Assembly (NCBI RefSeq): GCF_047461615.1
Contig: NZ_JANSHI010000001.1
Location: 1 to 64,000 of the forward strand
Source: Thermostichus sp047461615
GTDB taxonomy: Bacteria; Cyanobacteriota; Cyanobacteriia; Thermostichales; Thermostichaceae
DNA length: 64,000 nt
Reading direction: 5' to 3'
In this document: one piece after another, positions 7,660 through 16,949 of the stretch
How positions within the stretch are numbered: the stretch's first letter is position 1
How the letters are laid out: each line of letters opens with the position of its first letter
Made by a program: the position numbers and the translations under genes
The notes under the pieces: model-generated
Databases searched by the model: none
What the model saw: the letters and a program-made list of their open reading frames with translations, nothing else
What the model was told of the DNA's origin: nothing

Positions 7660-9294
7660 TTACGGAAGCTCCAGGGATCCAGGAACGCCCTCCAGGCTGG
7701 CTGGCAGAGAGGTTAGTCCCTGAAACCAGCTGAAAAACTGCTCGGCATAAGGTCGAAGGGCAGGCTCCAGGTAGTAGAAGTTCTCCGCCCGATCCGTAAA
7801 CTCCCAAAACTCAGAAGCAGTGCAGTAGAGTTCCTGGCGGATGATCTGCAGTCGGGCCAAAGGCTCCTGTTTCATATCCTCATAGATCAGCCTGGCCAAA
7901 TCCTCCCGCCCACGGCTGAGGAAATAGGCTGCTAGCCGCGCCTGGGTTTTCCGGATCCCGCGCAGGGTCATTTCCTGCTGCTCGCTTTCCGGGTCTTGGT
8001 CCAGGTGGAGCAGGACTTGTAGGATGGCCTCCGTTGTCTCTGACTGCAGCGCGCAGCTGAGTTGGGCCAGCACCCCTAGGTCAAAGCCAAAGGTTTCAGA
8101 AAGGAAAAGTAAGCCGGCCTTGTAGGCCACTAGGCTGTAGTAGCGAAAATGGCCGACCATCTCCAAGACCAACGCCGACTGCTGATGGCGCAAAGCGGCC
8201 TCGGCCAGCAAACGGTACTGCTTGAGCAGGTTGTAGCCGCTGCGGATATCCCGTGCGTTGATCACCGCCCGCAGGTAGGTGTTGAAGAACTTGATCACCC
8301 AGCCGACCAGCCGGAGCTCTCGGCTTTGCAGGGCGCGGATCCCCAGCTCCCGCGTGTGAATGGCCACCAGAGTACTTGCTTGCCGCAGGCCATTGAGGCC
8401 CTCAGTAAACAGGGCCTGATACTGCCGCAGGATCTTCAGCTCCAGCCAGGATCCCTCCGCTTCGATTTGGCGCAACAGCCCCTCATCCACTGAGGCAAAG
8501 TCGGGATCTCGCCACAGCGCTGGCGTCAAGAGAAACCAGGAGCGGGGTAGGTGTGCCTTGTGCTGGGCATAGAACATCCACAGGGCCTTTAGGCTATCCA
8601 AGGCTTCCAGGAGGATGACCTCCTCCCGTTGGCGCAGGGCGCTGATGGCAATACTTTTGATTTCATCCAAGGCCGATAGGCAGCGCTGATGGGCGGCAGC
8701 GCAAGGTTGTAGGGCAGAGGGCTGCCGCTGTTCTAATCTGGATCGTGAGGATTTGGAGGCAAGGGATCCCAAGATCGCCTGCTGCACCTGCTGCTCAATG
8801 CGGCGAATAATCGAAGTCGGCTGTAGGAAGTGAAACACAAAGCTGAAGTAGGGGATGAGCACCAAAAACGAGGCAGTACCCAGCAGTAGGTTTAGCCCAA
8901 TCAGGAGCTGGGGATCCTCGTAGAAACCCAGGGCCACCGAGCTCCACAAACTGACCACATTCGCCAAAATCAAAAACGAGAAGAGGTAGAAATTGGTCTT
9001 CTCCCGCAGAAACAACTCGGTAACTTTGGGGGTGAAGCGATCAGCACTCAACTGCACCACAATGGCCACCACTGAGAGGGTAAAGCCCAGCATCCCCGAC
9101 AGCACCTCGGCCAAGGTGACCACAAACTCCTGCAGCGCTCCTGGCTGCTGAACGGGTTGGGCAAGAGCCAACGCCAAGCCGGCTTGGATCCAGCGGTGCG
9201 CCCCCCCTGCCCAGGCTAGACCTGCCACCACCCCCACCGCACTCCAAAGCCAAACTTGAGAGCGAGGCTTGGCAGCGTTTGCGGCTAAACCCAT
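7660..9294 (-). CDS. DUF2254-type predicted membrane protein
   Basis: The 544-residue protein has four membrane helices in its first 180 residues. These include a segment ending QLSADRFTPKVTELFLREKTN, which resembles the DUF2254 signature. A long, mostly helical cytoplasmic region follows, ending with LTSLPASLEGVPGS. The function is unknown. I set the start at the ATG at 9294 rather than an earlier in-frame start at 9357, because that would run into the end of ftsY and because GGGGGGAGAGGAG precedes the ATG. It lies 34 bases after ftsY and may share its transcript. Confidence 0.7.
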   Translation of the reverse strand: MGLAANAAKPRSQVWLWSAVGVVAGLAWAGGAHRWIQAGLALALAQPVQQPGALQEFVVTLAEVLSGMLGFTLSVVAIVVQLSADRFTPKVTELFLREKTNFYLFSFLILANVVSLWSSVALGFYEDPQLLIGLNLLLGTASFLVLIPYFSFVFHFLQPTSIIRRIEQQVQQAILGSLASKSSRSRLEQRQPSALQPCAAAHQRCLSALDEIKSIAISALRQREEVILLEALDSLKALWMFYAQHKAHLPRSWFLLTPALWRDPDFASVDEGLLRQIEAEGSWLELKILRQYQALFTEGLNGLRQASTLVAIHTRELGIRALQSRELRLVGWVIKFFNTYLRAVINARDIRSGYNLLKQYRLLAEAALRHQQSALVLEMVGHFRYYSLVAYKAGLLFLSETFGFDLGVLAQLSCALQSETTEAILQVLLHLDQDPESEQQEMTLRGIRKTQARLAAYFLSRGREDLARLIYEDMKQEPLARLQIIRQELYCTASEFWEFTDRAENFYYLEPALRPYAEQFFSWFQGLTSLPASLEGVPGSLELP

Positions 9295-9328
9295 CTCCTC
9301 TCCCCCCACCACCTTACCCAATAGGAGC

Positions 9329-10789
9329 TCAATATTCGCTAAGAAGAGCCTCCACAAACTCGTAGCTGGAAAAAGGCCTTAGATCCTCCAACCCCTCGCC
9401 AGCTCCAATAAAGCGGATAGGCAGGTTCATCTGCTGGGTAATAGCTAGGGCGATCCCTCCTTTGGCGGTGCTGTCCAGCTTGGTGAGGATGACGCCGGTT
9501 AGCTTGGCCACTTCGGCAAACACCTGGGCCTGGCGCAGGCCGTTTTGCCCTTGGGTAGCATCCAAAACCAAGAGGCTTTCCACCTTGGCTTCGGGAGCTT
9601 TCTTGTCGATGATGCGGCGGATCTTGGCCAGCTCCTCCATCAGGTTCTTCTTGTTCTGCAGGCGGCCTGCTGTATCTACCAAGAGCAACTCGGTGCCTCT
9701 GGCCTTGGCGGCGGTGATGGCATCAAACACCACGGCGGCCGGGTCAGCGTTAGGGGAAGGGTTGGCGATGACCTCCACCCCCGCCCGCTCTGCCCAGATC
9801 TTGAGCTGCTCTATGGCGGCAGCGCGGAAGGTGTCGGCAGCAGCAATTAGACACTGGTAGCCGGACTGGCGGGCCACATGGGCAATTTTGCCGATGGTGG
9901 TGGTCTTGCCCACCCCATTCACGCCCACGATCAGCCAGATGTTGAGCGTGCCCCGCTGCGGCGCAAAGGTGGGATCCCCTACCGTCAGCATCTGCCGCAT
10001 CTGCTGCTTGAGGTACTTCACCGCCTCCTCTGGGGGCACCACCTCCTCCCGCATGCGTTTTTGCAGGGCCTGGAGGATCTGCTCGGTGGCCTCAACGCCC
10101 ACATCCGCCTGCAGCAGCATCGTCTCAATGGTTTCGACCGCCTCCCGATCAAGAGGCCCCCGGCCCATCAGAGCCTTTAATTGGTTGATCAGGTTGAGGC
10201 GGGTTTTGCCCAGACTTCGCCGCAGCTTCTGCAGCCAGGAGATCTCTTCTACGGAGATCTCTTCGGGCTTGCGTCCTTGGGCCGCCAGGATCTCGGCTGA
10301 CCAGCGGAAGCCCTCGTCGAAAACCAGCTCTTCCGCCGCCGACTCTGCCGACTCTGGAGGTGGGGCAGCAGGAGCAACAACGCTGGCAGGGATCGGCTCT
10401 GCTTCCTCCACGGCGCTTGCCTTTAGGGCCTGCAGGCGCTCGGCAGCGCGAGGAGCCAGATCAAAAAAGGAGGGGACAGCAGCCGGCTGCTCAGGAGACG
10501 ATGAGGGAGAGGCGGCTTCAGGTGCTGTAGCTGCTGGAGCAGAGGGCTGGGATCCCTCGCTTGCAGGGGGTTCTGGGGCGGCTGGGGAGACAACCTCTGC
10601 TTGAGTAGCTTTGGCGGCAGCCCGCGCTTTTAGGTTGGCATAGGCGGCTTTAGCAAAGGCCAAATAGTCCTCTGGCGACATGGCAGCCGGCTCTGCCGCT
10701 GGGGGAGTTGCCGACTCGGCCTTTTGGGGAGAGGACTCTGCTTCACCCTTGGAGTCGGTGTAGCGACGGCGAAACCAATCAAAGGCCAT
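9329..10789 (-). CDS. ftsY: signal recognition particle receptor FtsY
   Basis: FtsY is the membrane-associated GTPase that receives the signal recognition particle and delivers nascent membrane proteins to the Sec translocon. The 486-residue protein has a long Ala/Pro/Glu-rich acidic A domain (about residues 15-170), then the N domain (LNLINQLKALMGRG), and the G domain. The G domain has the P-loop GVNGVGKTTTIGK near residue 290, DTAGRLQNKKN and TKLDSTAKGG. The start is the ATG at 10789, with GAGGTGGG upstream. The frame is open 34 codons further back but without conserved sequence. It lies about 95 bases downstream of purU on the same strand. Confidence 0.97.
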   Translation of the reverse strand: MAFDWFRRRYTDSKGEAESSPQKAESATPPAAEPAAMSPEDYLAFAKAAYANLKARAAAKATQAEVVSPAAPEPPASEGSQPSAPAATAPEAASPSSSPEQPAAVPSFFDLAPRAAERLQALKASAVEEAEPIPASVVAPAAPPPESAESAAEELVFDEGFRWSAEILAAQGRKPEEISVEEISWLQKLRRSLGKTRLNLINQLKALMGRGPLDREAVETIETMLLQADVGVEATEQILQALQKRMREEVVPPEEAVKYLKQQMRQMLTVGDPTFAPQRGTLNIWLIVGVNGVGKTTTIGKIAHVARQSGYQCLIAAADTFRAAAIEQLKIWAERAGVEVIANPSPNADPAAVVFDAITAAKARGTELLLVDTAGRLQNKKNLMEELAKIRRIIDKKAPEAKVESLLVLDATQGQNGLRQAQVFAEVAKLTGVILTKLDSTAKGGIALAITQQMNLPIRFIGAGEGLEDLRPFSSYEFVEALLSEY

Positions 10790-10883
10790 AATCCCACCTC
10801 TAGCCTGACTTTTTTCCAGTTTGGCAAAGCAGCTTCTTTTCCAGAACTCGGCCTTTGCACCCAAAGAGGAAGGGACAGTTTCC

Positions 10884-11732
10884 CTAGGCAAACACCACCG
10901 TTTTGTTGCAGTACACCAGGACGCGATTTTCTAGGTGATAGCGCACGGCCCGGGCTAGGACTAGGCGCTCCACGTCGCGGCCCTTGCGGATGAGGTCAGC
11001 TACCGTGTCGCGGTGACTCACCCGCACTACGTCCTGCTCGATGATTGGCCCTTCATCCAGCTCCTCGGTGGCGTAGTGGGCGGTGGCGCCGATGATCTTG
11101 ACGCCCCGCTGGTGGGCACGCTGGTAGGGGTTAGCACCGGCAAAAGCAGGCAGCGTAGAGTGGTGAATGTTGATCACCGGGGGCGCCTGGCGGAGCAGCC
11201 ACCCGCTCAAGACCTGCATGTATTTGGCCAGCACCACCAAGTCAATGCGATATTCTTGCAGCAAGGCAAGTTGTCGGGCCTCTGCCTCGGCTCTGTTTTC
11301 TGGAGAAACGGGGATGTGGTAGTAGTCGATGCCAAAAGAGCGGGCCAGCGGCTCCAAGTCGGGGTGGTTGCTGATGATCAGAGGGATCTCCGCCGGCAGC
11401 TCCCCAGCCCTCTGCCGCCAGATGAGATCCAACAGACAGTGGGGTTGCTTGCTAACCCACACCGCAATGCGCCGGCGCGTATCGGAAAAATGCAGCTCCC
11501 AGTTGGCCTGGATCCCGCGGGCAATGCCGGAGAAGGCAGGGACGATCTCCCACCGTTCCAGGCGAAAGCCCTCTAAATCCCACTCGATGCGGCTTAGGAA
11601 CAACCCTGCCTCGAGATCCGTGTGGTGGTCAGCGTGAAGAATGTTGCCGTCGTAGCTGTAGATGAAGTTGGAGAGCTTGGCTACCAGGCCTTTTTGATCG
11701 GGACAGGACACCAGTAGGGTGGCCGTGGGCAT
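10884..11732 (-). CDS. purU: formyltetrahydrofolate deformylase (PurU)
   Basis: PurU hydrolyses 10-formyltetrahydrofolate to formate and tetrahydrofolate, feeding formate to purine synthesis and balancing one-carbon pools. The 282-residue protein starts with an ACT-type domain (LLVSCPDQKGLVAKLSNF). It continues into a formyltransferase domain with ISNHPDLEP, LAKYMQVLS, NIHHSTLPAF and GATAHYATEELDEGPIIEQD. The His and Asp of these motifs form the catalytic site of the family. The start is an ATG. The gene lies between ftsY and the tatA region on the minus strand. Confidence 0.96.
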   Translation of the reverse strand: MPTATLLVSCPDQKGLVAKLSNFIYSYDGNILHADHHTDLEAGLFLSRIEWDLEGFRLERWEIVPAFSGIARGIQANWELHFSDTRRRIAVWVSKQPHCLLDLIWRQRAGELPAEIPLIISNHPDLEPLARSFGIDYYHIPVSPENRAEAEARQLALLQEYRIDLVVLAKYMQVLSGWLLRQAPPVINIHHSTLPAFAGANPYQRAHQRGVKIIGATAHYATEELDEGPIIEQDVVRVSHRDTVADLIRKGRDVERLVLARAVRYHLENRVLVYCNKTVVFA

Positions 11733-11877
11733 AGAAGTGCAAAGAGCTCGCCCCTTTACCCTAGGACTTGGATTGGTCTGAGGGCAAGCGCCCCTGGCCA
11801 GGGGGTTTCAGTCTTGAGCTCTTGCAACAACCCAGAACCCCCCGGCTGGCTGTCCCAACGCCTGAAGTTGATGGGAA

Positions 11878-12026
11878 TTACATCACCGCTGAGGAGTCGG
11901 CGAGGGACAGCTCCTGAGAATAACTCGAGGGGTTTTGGCCGTGCTGCTGCAGCCAGGCTTTTGCATTCGTCAGGGCATAGTTAGGATTGTCCTTATGCCG
12001 AGACAGAGCGGGTCGAAGCGGGGCAT
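11878..12026 (-). other. possible decayed small reading frame between tatA and purU
   Basis: On the minus strand a frame ending at a TAA (11878-11880) reads NPNYALTNAKAWLQQHG, then PSSYSQELSLADSS and VM. This looks like real protein, but it has no ATG, GTG or TTG upstream in that frame. An ATG at 12026 opens a different frame (MPRFDPL) that stops early. A one-base shift near 11990 would join the two. It may be a frameshifted remnant of a gene of about 49 codons, or chance. Nothing else is seen in 11733-12029. Confidence 0.25.
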
Positions 12027-12029
12027 TGG

Positions 12030-12368
12030 CTAGGCAGCATCCACGCTTGAAGATCCCTCGGACAGGGATGCGGCGGCCCTGGGCTCTGCCTCCACAGCCG
12101 GCTTTGTGGGCATATCGGCTGTGGCAACTGGGTCGGTTTTGAACGGGGCTGCAGGGGCTGTCCGCGGACTAGAGGCGTGGGCGGCTTTTTCCAGCTCCTG
12201 GACTTCCTGATTTAGCTGGGCCTCAAACTCTCTGGCAGCATCCTGTAAGCTGCGCAAGGTTTTGGCTAGGGCACGACCAATCTCTGGCAGCTTGCGTGGC
12301 CCAAACACCAAGAGAGCCACTGCAAAGATAACCAGCATTTCCGGCAGTCCGACGCCCAAGAAATTCAT
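12030..12368 (-). CDS. tatA: Sec-independent protein translocase subunit TatA/TatB-like
   Basis: The 112-residue protein has the classic TatA/B layout. A short N-terminal membrane helix (FLGVGLPEMLVIFAVALLVF) is followed by the FGPRKLPEIGRALAK hinge and amphipathic helix, then an acidic and Pro/Ala-rich disordered tail. TatA subunits line the pore that moves folded twin-arginine proteins across the thylakoid and plasma membranes. Distinguishing TatA from TatB from sequence alone is not safe in cyanobacteria. It starts with an ATG, is divergent from secA with 194 bases between the starts, and no tatC is nearby. Confidence 0.92.
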   Translation of the reverse strand: MNFLGVGLPEMLVIFAVALLVFGPRKLPEIGRALAKTLRSLQDAAREFEAQLNQEVQELEKAAHASSPRTAPAAPFKTDPVATADMPTKPAVEAEPRAAASLSEGSSSVDAA

Positions 12369-12562
12369 AAGCCCTGGGATCGCTTTGCTTCCCTAGCCTG
12401 ACATCTTCTTGCCTTTGTCCGCAAGCGCTTTTGCCTCTGCTGCAGCAAACTGCCGCTGCCGTCTTGGCTGGGCTACCAGGTTAGGCCCTTTCCGGCCGCC
12501 CAAGCCCAGGGGAGGGGAATGATAAAATTGCGCTATACCCGTTCTATTGGCCTAGGCTTCCC

Positions 12563-15418
12563 ATGCTCCAAGCCCTACAGAAGCTTCTCGGGGATCCCAA
12601 CGAGCGCAAGATCCGCAAGTACCTGCCTGTTGTCAAGCTGATCAACTCGCTGGAGATCGAGATTGCCTCCCTTTCCGATGCGGAGCTCAGGGCCAAGACC
12701 ACCGAGTTTCGCCAACGCCTAGACAGAGGAGAGTCCCTCGACGAACTCCTGCCCGAGGCTTTTGCAGTGGTGCGAGAGGCGGCCAAGCGGGTTCTCAACA
12801 TGCGCCACTACGACGTGCAGCTCATTGGTGGCATGGTGCTGCACGAGGGCCAGATTGCCGAGATGAAAACGGGGGAGGGGAAGACCCTGGTGGCCACCCT
12901 ACCGGCCTACTTAAACGGCCTGACGGGGAAGGGGGTTCACATCGTTACTGTCAACGGCTATTTGGCCCGGCGAGACTCGGAGTGGATGGGCCAGGTGCAC
13001 CGCTTCCTGGGCCTGACGGTTGGCTTGGTGCAAGAGGGCATGTCCACCGACGAGAAGCGGCGCAGCTACCACTGCGACATTACTTACTGCACCAACAGCG
13101 AACTGGGCTTTGACTACCTGCGGGACAACCTGGCCACCGATATCAGAGAAGTGATGCAGCGGCCCTTTAACTACTGCATTATTGACGAGGTGGACTCCAT
13201 CCTCATCGACGAGGCCCGCACCCCCTTGATCATCTCTGGCCAGGTGTCCCGTCCCTCCGAGAAGTACCTCAAAGCAGCCCAGGTGGCCCGGGAGCTGATC
13301 CGCGACGAGCACTACGAGGTGGACGAAAAAGCCCGCAACATCATCCTCACCGACGAAGGTTTTGAGGCTGCCGAGCGGTTGCTGGGGGTTTCAGATCTAT
13401 TTGATCCCAAAGATCCCTGGGCGCACTTTGTCTTTAACGCCGTGAAGGCCAAGGAGCTCTTCATCCGGGATGTCCACTACATCGTCCGCAACCAGGAGGT
13501 GGTGATCGTGGACGAGTTCACCGGGCGGGTGCTCCCTGGTCGCCGCTGGTCGGATGGCCTGCACCAGGCCATTGAAGCCAAAGAGGGGGTGCCCATTCAA
13601 AGCGAGAGCCAAACCCTAGCCACCGTTACTTACCAAAACCTCTTCCGCCTCTATCCCAAGCTTGCCGGCATGACGGGCACGGCTCGCACTGAGGAAGCAG
13701 AGTTTGTTAAAACCTACAACCTCGAAGTGACTGTTATCCCCACCAACCGGCCCATTCGCCGCATAGATGCCCCTGACCTGGTGTACAAGACTGAAAACGC
13801 CAAGTGGAAGGCGGTGGTCGAGGAGATTGCCTACATGCACGCCAAGGGGCGTCCTGTTTTGGTGGGAACCACCAGTGTGGAAAAATCTGAACGCCTCTCG
13901 GCCATGCTCAAGGAAAGAGGGATCCCCCACAACCTCCTCAACGCCAAGCCGGAGAACGTGGAGCGGGAGGCGGAAATCATTGCTCAGGCGGGTCGCAAAG
14001 GTGCCGTAACCATTGCTACCAACATGGCTGGGCGGGGCACGGACATCATCTTGGGTGGCAACGCGGAATACATGGCCCGCCTCAAGCTGCGGGAACGGCT
14101 GATGCCCAAGCTGGTGCAGCTGGATCCCGACAACCCCCTGGGATCGGCCTCCACGACAAGCCGCGGCGGCGGTCAAGGGTTTGGCCCAGCCTCGCCCAAG
14201 CCGAAAAAGTCCTGGACGGTGGTCTCCCCCAACTTTTACCCCTGTGAGCTCTCAGCTCGCACCAGCCAGGCTTTGGAGGAGGTGGTGGCCGCTGCAGTGG
14301 CCAAGTATGGGTTAAACCGCCTGCCGGAGCTGGTGGTGGAAGATCTCATCGCAGTGGCCTCGGAGAAGGCGCCGGTGCAGGATCCCTTGATCTTGCAACT
14401 GCGAGAGGTCTACAACAGCATCAAGGCCGAGTACGAAAAGGTCACGGAGGCCGAGCACGAGGAGGTGGTGCGGCTGGGGGGCTTGCATGTCATTGGCACG
14501 GAGCGCCACGAGTCCCGCCGCATCGACAACCAGCTGCGCGGCCGCGCTGGACGGCAAGGAGACCCTGGCTCCTCGCGGTTTTTCCTCAGCCTGGAAGACA
14601 ACCTACTCAAGATCTTCGGTGGCGAGCGGGTGGCCAAGCTGATGGACATGTTCCGGGTAGACGAAGACATGCCCATCGAGCACCCGCTCCTGTCGAAAAG
14701 CCTGGAAAATGCCCAGCGCAAGGTGGAGGTGTACTACTTTGACCTGCGTAAGCAGGTGTTTGAATACGACGAGGTTCTCAACAACCAGCGACGGGCTATC
14801 TACTCGGAGCGGCGGCGCATTCTGGAAGGGGAGAACCTCAAACCCAAGATCCTGGACTACGTGCGCAAGACCGTTGAGGAGATCGTGCAAGCCCACGTCA
14901 ACCCAGAGCTGCCGCCGGAGGAGTGGGAAATCGACAAGCTGACGGCCAAGATGCAGGAGTTCATTCCCCTGCTCAAAGACAACCTCAAGGTTGAGGACTT
15001 ACGGGATCTCTCCTATCAGGAAATCCTCGACTACCTGATCAAACAGGCGGAGATGGCCTACGAGGCCAAAGAGGCCTTCTTGGATACCTTTGAGCCTGGC
15101 CTGATGCGGAAGGCTGAGCGCTTTTTCCTGTTGCAGCAGGTGGATACCCTCTGGCGGGAGCACTTGCAACAGATGGAGGCGCTGCGGGAAGCGGTGGGCC
15201 TGCGCGGCTATGGCCAGCGGGATCCCCTTATCGAATACAAGAACGAGGGCTACGAGCTGTTCCTGGAGATGCTGGACAACATCCGCCGCAACACCGTGTA
15301 CAACCTCTTTGTCTTTACACCCCAGATCGTACAAGTGCCGCAGGCAGTGCCCCTGCAAGCAGTGGCTGCTGGTTCCGAGACAAGCCAGGTGCCAGAAGCC
15401 GACTTTACCCACGAATAA
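12563..15418 (+). CDS. secA: preprotein translocase ATPase SecA
   Basis: SecA is the ATPase motor that drives unfolded preproteins through SecYEG. The 951-residue protein is complete. Walker A is KTGEGKTLVA near residue 105. The DEAD-type motor also has DEVDSILIDEARTPLIISG, the FVKTYNLEVTVIPTNRP region and TNMAGRGTDIILGG. The helical scaffold and wing domains follow. An insert of about 50 residues, rich in Gly, Ser and Pro, lies near residue 530, as is usual in cyanobacterial SecA. The C-terminal zinc-binding segment of E. coli SecA is absent, also usual here. The start is ATG without a clear ribosome-binding site. The nearest gene upstream, tatA, is divergent. Confidence 0.97.
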   Translation: MLQALQKLLGDPNERKIRKYLPVVKLINSLEIEIASLSDAELRAKTTEFRQRLDRGESLDELLPEAFAVVREAAKRVLNMRHYDVQLIGGMVLHEGQIAEMKTGEGKTLVATLPAYLNGLTGKGVHIVTVNGYLARRDSEWMGQVHRFLGLTVGLVQEGMSTDEKRRSYHCDITYCTNSELGFDYLRDNLATDIREVMQRPFNYCIIDEVDSILIDEARTPLIISGQVSRPSEKYLKAAQVARELIRDEHYEVDEKARNIILTDEGFEAAERLLGVSDLFDPKDPWAHFVFNAVKAKELFIRDVHYIVRNQEVVIVDEFTGRVLPGRRWSDGLHQAIEAKEGVPIQSESQTLATVTYQNLFRLYPKLAGMTGTARTEEAEFVKTYNLEVTVIPTNRPIRRIDAPDLVYKTENAKWKAVVEEIAYMHAKGRPVLVGTTSVEKSERLSAMLKERGIPHNLLNAKPENVEREAEIIAQAGRKGAVTIATNMAGRGTDIILGGNAEYMARLKLRERLMPKLVQLDPDNPLGSASTTSRGGGQGFGPASPKPKKSWTVVSPNFYPCELSARTSQALEEVVAAAVAKYGLNRLPELVVEDLIAVASEKAPVQDPLILQLREVYNSIKAEYEKVTEAEHEEVVRLGGLHVIGTERHESRRIDNQLRGRAGRQGDPGSSRFFLSLEDNLLKIFGGERVAKLMDMFRVDEDMPIEHPLLSKSLENAQRKVEVYYFDLRKQVFEYDEVLNNQRRAIYSERRRILEGENLKPKILDYVRKTVEEIVQAHVNPELPPEEWEIDKLTAKMQEFIPLLKDNLKVEDLRDLSYQEILDYLIKQAEMAYEAKEAFLDTFEPGLMRKAERFFLLQQVDTLWREHLQQMEALREAVGLRGYGQRDPLIEYKNEGYELFLEMLDNIRRNTVYNLFVFTPQIVQVPQAVPLQAVAAGSETSQVPEADFTHE

Positions 15419-15442
15419 AGCAAAGCCTCGTAGGACACGTGA

Positions 15443-16195
15443 TCAAGAGCGCTTCTCGAAGTCCAGATCCGGCAAGGGCAGCTTGGCGGGGCTGTCTTCC
15501 TGGCCACTGAGCATAGCTAGGCGGCGGGAGATCTCGTCCTCAAGAGCCATTTCGTCAAGCTGGGCGGAAAGTTGCTCGCTGCGATCCTCGGAGAGCTCGC
15601 TGAGGGCGTGGACCTTGAGCTGGCGAGCCTGGATGGCGTTCTTGGCCGCCTCAAATTGGGACTTGGCCGAGTCAATGCTATAGGCGTTGTTAACGCGGGT
15701 CATCTGTTCAAGGGCTTTGTTCACCTCGTAGATGTCTTTGAGGTTGCTCAGCTCGCGCTTGTAGAGGGCCAGACGCTCTTTTTCCCGGGCCAGCTTTTCC
15801 TTGGCAGCCTTGACATAGCGCTCAGCAGTTTCCACTTGTTCCTTGAGCGGGCCAAGAGCGGCCTCAATGCGCAGGGCTTCGGCCATAGCTAGGCGAGCGG
15901 CTTCTTGATCCCCCCGTTGCATAGCCAGGCGAGCCTTGTTCTCCAGCGCCTGGTACTCCCGCACCTTTTGCACGTACTTTTGCTCGGCCCGCTGGTAGGC
16001 AGCTACCTGGGTGGCGACGGCTTCGGTGAGACGCTGCACAGTCTCCTGCATGGTTCGCACCGATTCTTCGGCCACCGCCACTGCCTCTGCCCCGCCTTTT
16101 TCCACCGGCAGCCCCCAAAGCCAATTCCACGTGCCCACGATGAGGCTGCCGGCTCGCTGCCCGAAAATGCCGTAGATGATCTTGCGCACGCCCAT
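15443..16195 (-). CDS. PspA/IM30 (Vipp1) family relative
   Basis: The 250-residue, almost all-helical protein matches the PspA/IM30 (ESCRT-III-like) family in its middle and end, for example ARLAMQRGDQEAARLA and VNNAYSIDSAKSQFEAA, then SAQLDEMALEDEISRRLAML. Family members bind and remodel membranes and protect them under stress. The N-terminus (GIFGQRAGSLIVGTWNWLWG) is not the usual amphipathic PspA/Vipp1 helix and is longer and more hydrophobic. It is therefore a divergent member, probably not the essential Vipp1. It converges on secA with a 24-base gap. Confidence 0.75.
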   Translation of the reverse strand: MGVRKIIYGIFGQRAGSLIVGTWNWLWGLPVEKGGAEAVAVAEESVRTMQETVQRLTEAVATQVAAYQRAEQKYVQKVREYQALENKARLAMQRGDQEAARLAMAEALRIEAALGPLKEQVETAERYVKAAKEKLAREKERLALYKRELSNLKDIYEVNKALEQMTRVNNAYSIDSAKSQFEAAKNAIQARQLKVHALSELSEDRSEQLSAQLDEMALEDEISRRLAMLSGQEDSPAKLPLPDLDFEKRS

Positions 16196-16229
16196 GGCTT
16201 GCCCTCCCTATCGCTGCCTTTCACTGTAT

Positions 16230-16940
16230 TCAATCTCCTCTGCAACTGGGAAGATTGCCAGAAAGGGGCAGGCGGACAAAGTCAAACCCTTGCTCCCCCA
16301 AGGCCGGGATCAAACGGCGGACTACCTCGGCTACCTGGGATCCCCCCTGGATGCCGTCGTGGAGCACAATCAGGGAGCCGGGCCGCACTTGGTTGAGCAC
16401 CCGCTCCACCACCACGGCCACCGGCGGGCAGAGCCAATCCTCCGGCACCACACTCCACATCACCGGTAAATACCCCCAGGAGCGCAAGTCGGTCAGCGTC
16501 TGGGGCCAGAAGAGACCGTTGGGGGGGCGCACAGCCCGATACTCTTCTGGGGTGCCGCCACAGGCAGCCACGAGGGTATCCTGGCTGCGTCGCAAGCTCT
16601 GTAGCAGTTCACCGCGGCTAAGCTGGGTAAACGAGCGGTGCTGCCAGCCGTGCAGGCCAATGCCGTGGCTCTGTTGGCGGATTTTCCGGGCCAGGTGGGG
16701 CCAGCGCTGCACCCGTTCCCCCAACACAAAGAAGGTGGCTGGTACCTGAAACTCCTGTAAAACTTGCAACAGGGTCGGCGTGTATTCAGGGTGAGGGCCA
16801 TCGTCAAAGGTAAGGGCCACCTGTCGCTTCTGAGGATCTGGCGGTAAGTCCCAGAGAGCCTCAGGAAAAAGGGTCTTGAGGCCCTGCTGCAGAAGGGGGT
16901 AGAGGGCAGAGGGGAGGATCTGCGGCGGCCAAAAGGGCAT
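16230..16940 (-). CDS. polysaccharide deacetylase (NodB-type, CE4)
   Basis: This 236-residue protein has the NodB fold. Motif 1 is TFDDGPHPEYT (metal- and acid-binding Asp). Motif 2 is HGWQH, the metal-ligand His pair. Motif 3 is RAVRPPNG, and the later WSVVPEDW carries the usual tryptophan. Family enzymes remove N-acetyl groups from peptidoglycan, chitin-like or surface sugars. There is no signal peptide, so it may act on a cytoplasmic or cytoplasm-facing sugar, or be exported otherwise. The ATG is at 16940, ten bases downstream of the U32 gene, so they may be cotranscribed. Confidence 0.88.
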   Translation of the reverse strand: MPFWPPQILPSALYPLLQQGLKTLFPEALWDLPPDPQKRQVALTFDDGPHPEYTPTLLQVLQEFQVPATFFVLGERVQRWPHLARKIRQQSHGIGLHGWQHRSFTQLSRGELLQSLRRSQDTLVAACGGTPEEYRAVRPPNGLFWPQTLTDLRSWGYLPVMWSVVPEDWLCPPVAVVVERVLNQVRPGSLIVLHDGIQGGSQVAEVVRRLIPALGEQGFDFVRLPLSGNLPSCRGD

Positions 16941-16949
16941 AGGTTGACC

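Noticed and set aside
12563..15418. SecA without a C-terminal zinc finger
   Set aside because: Cyanobacterial SecA usually lacks it and no SecB is expected.
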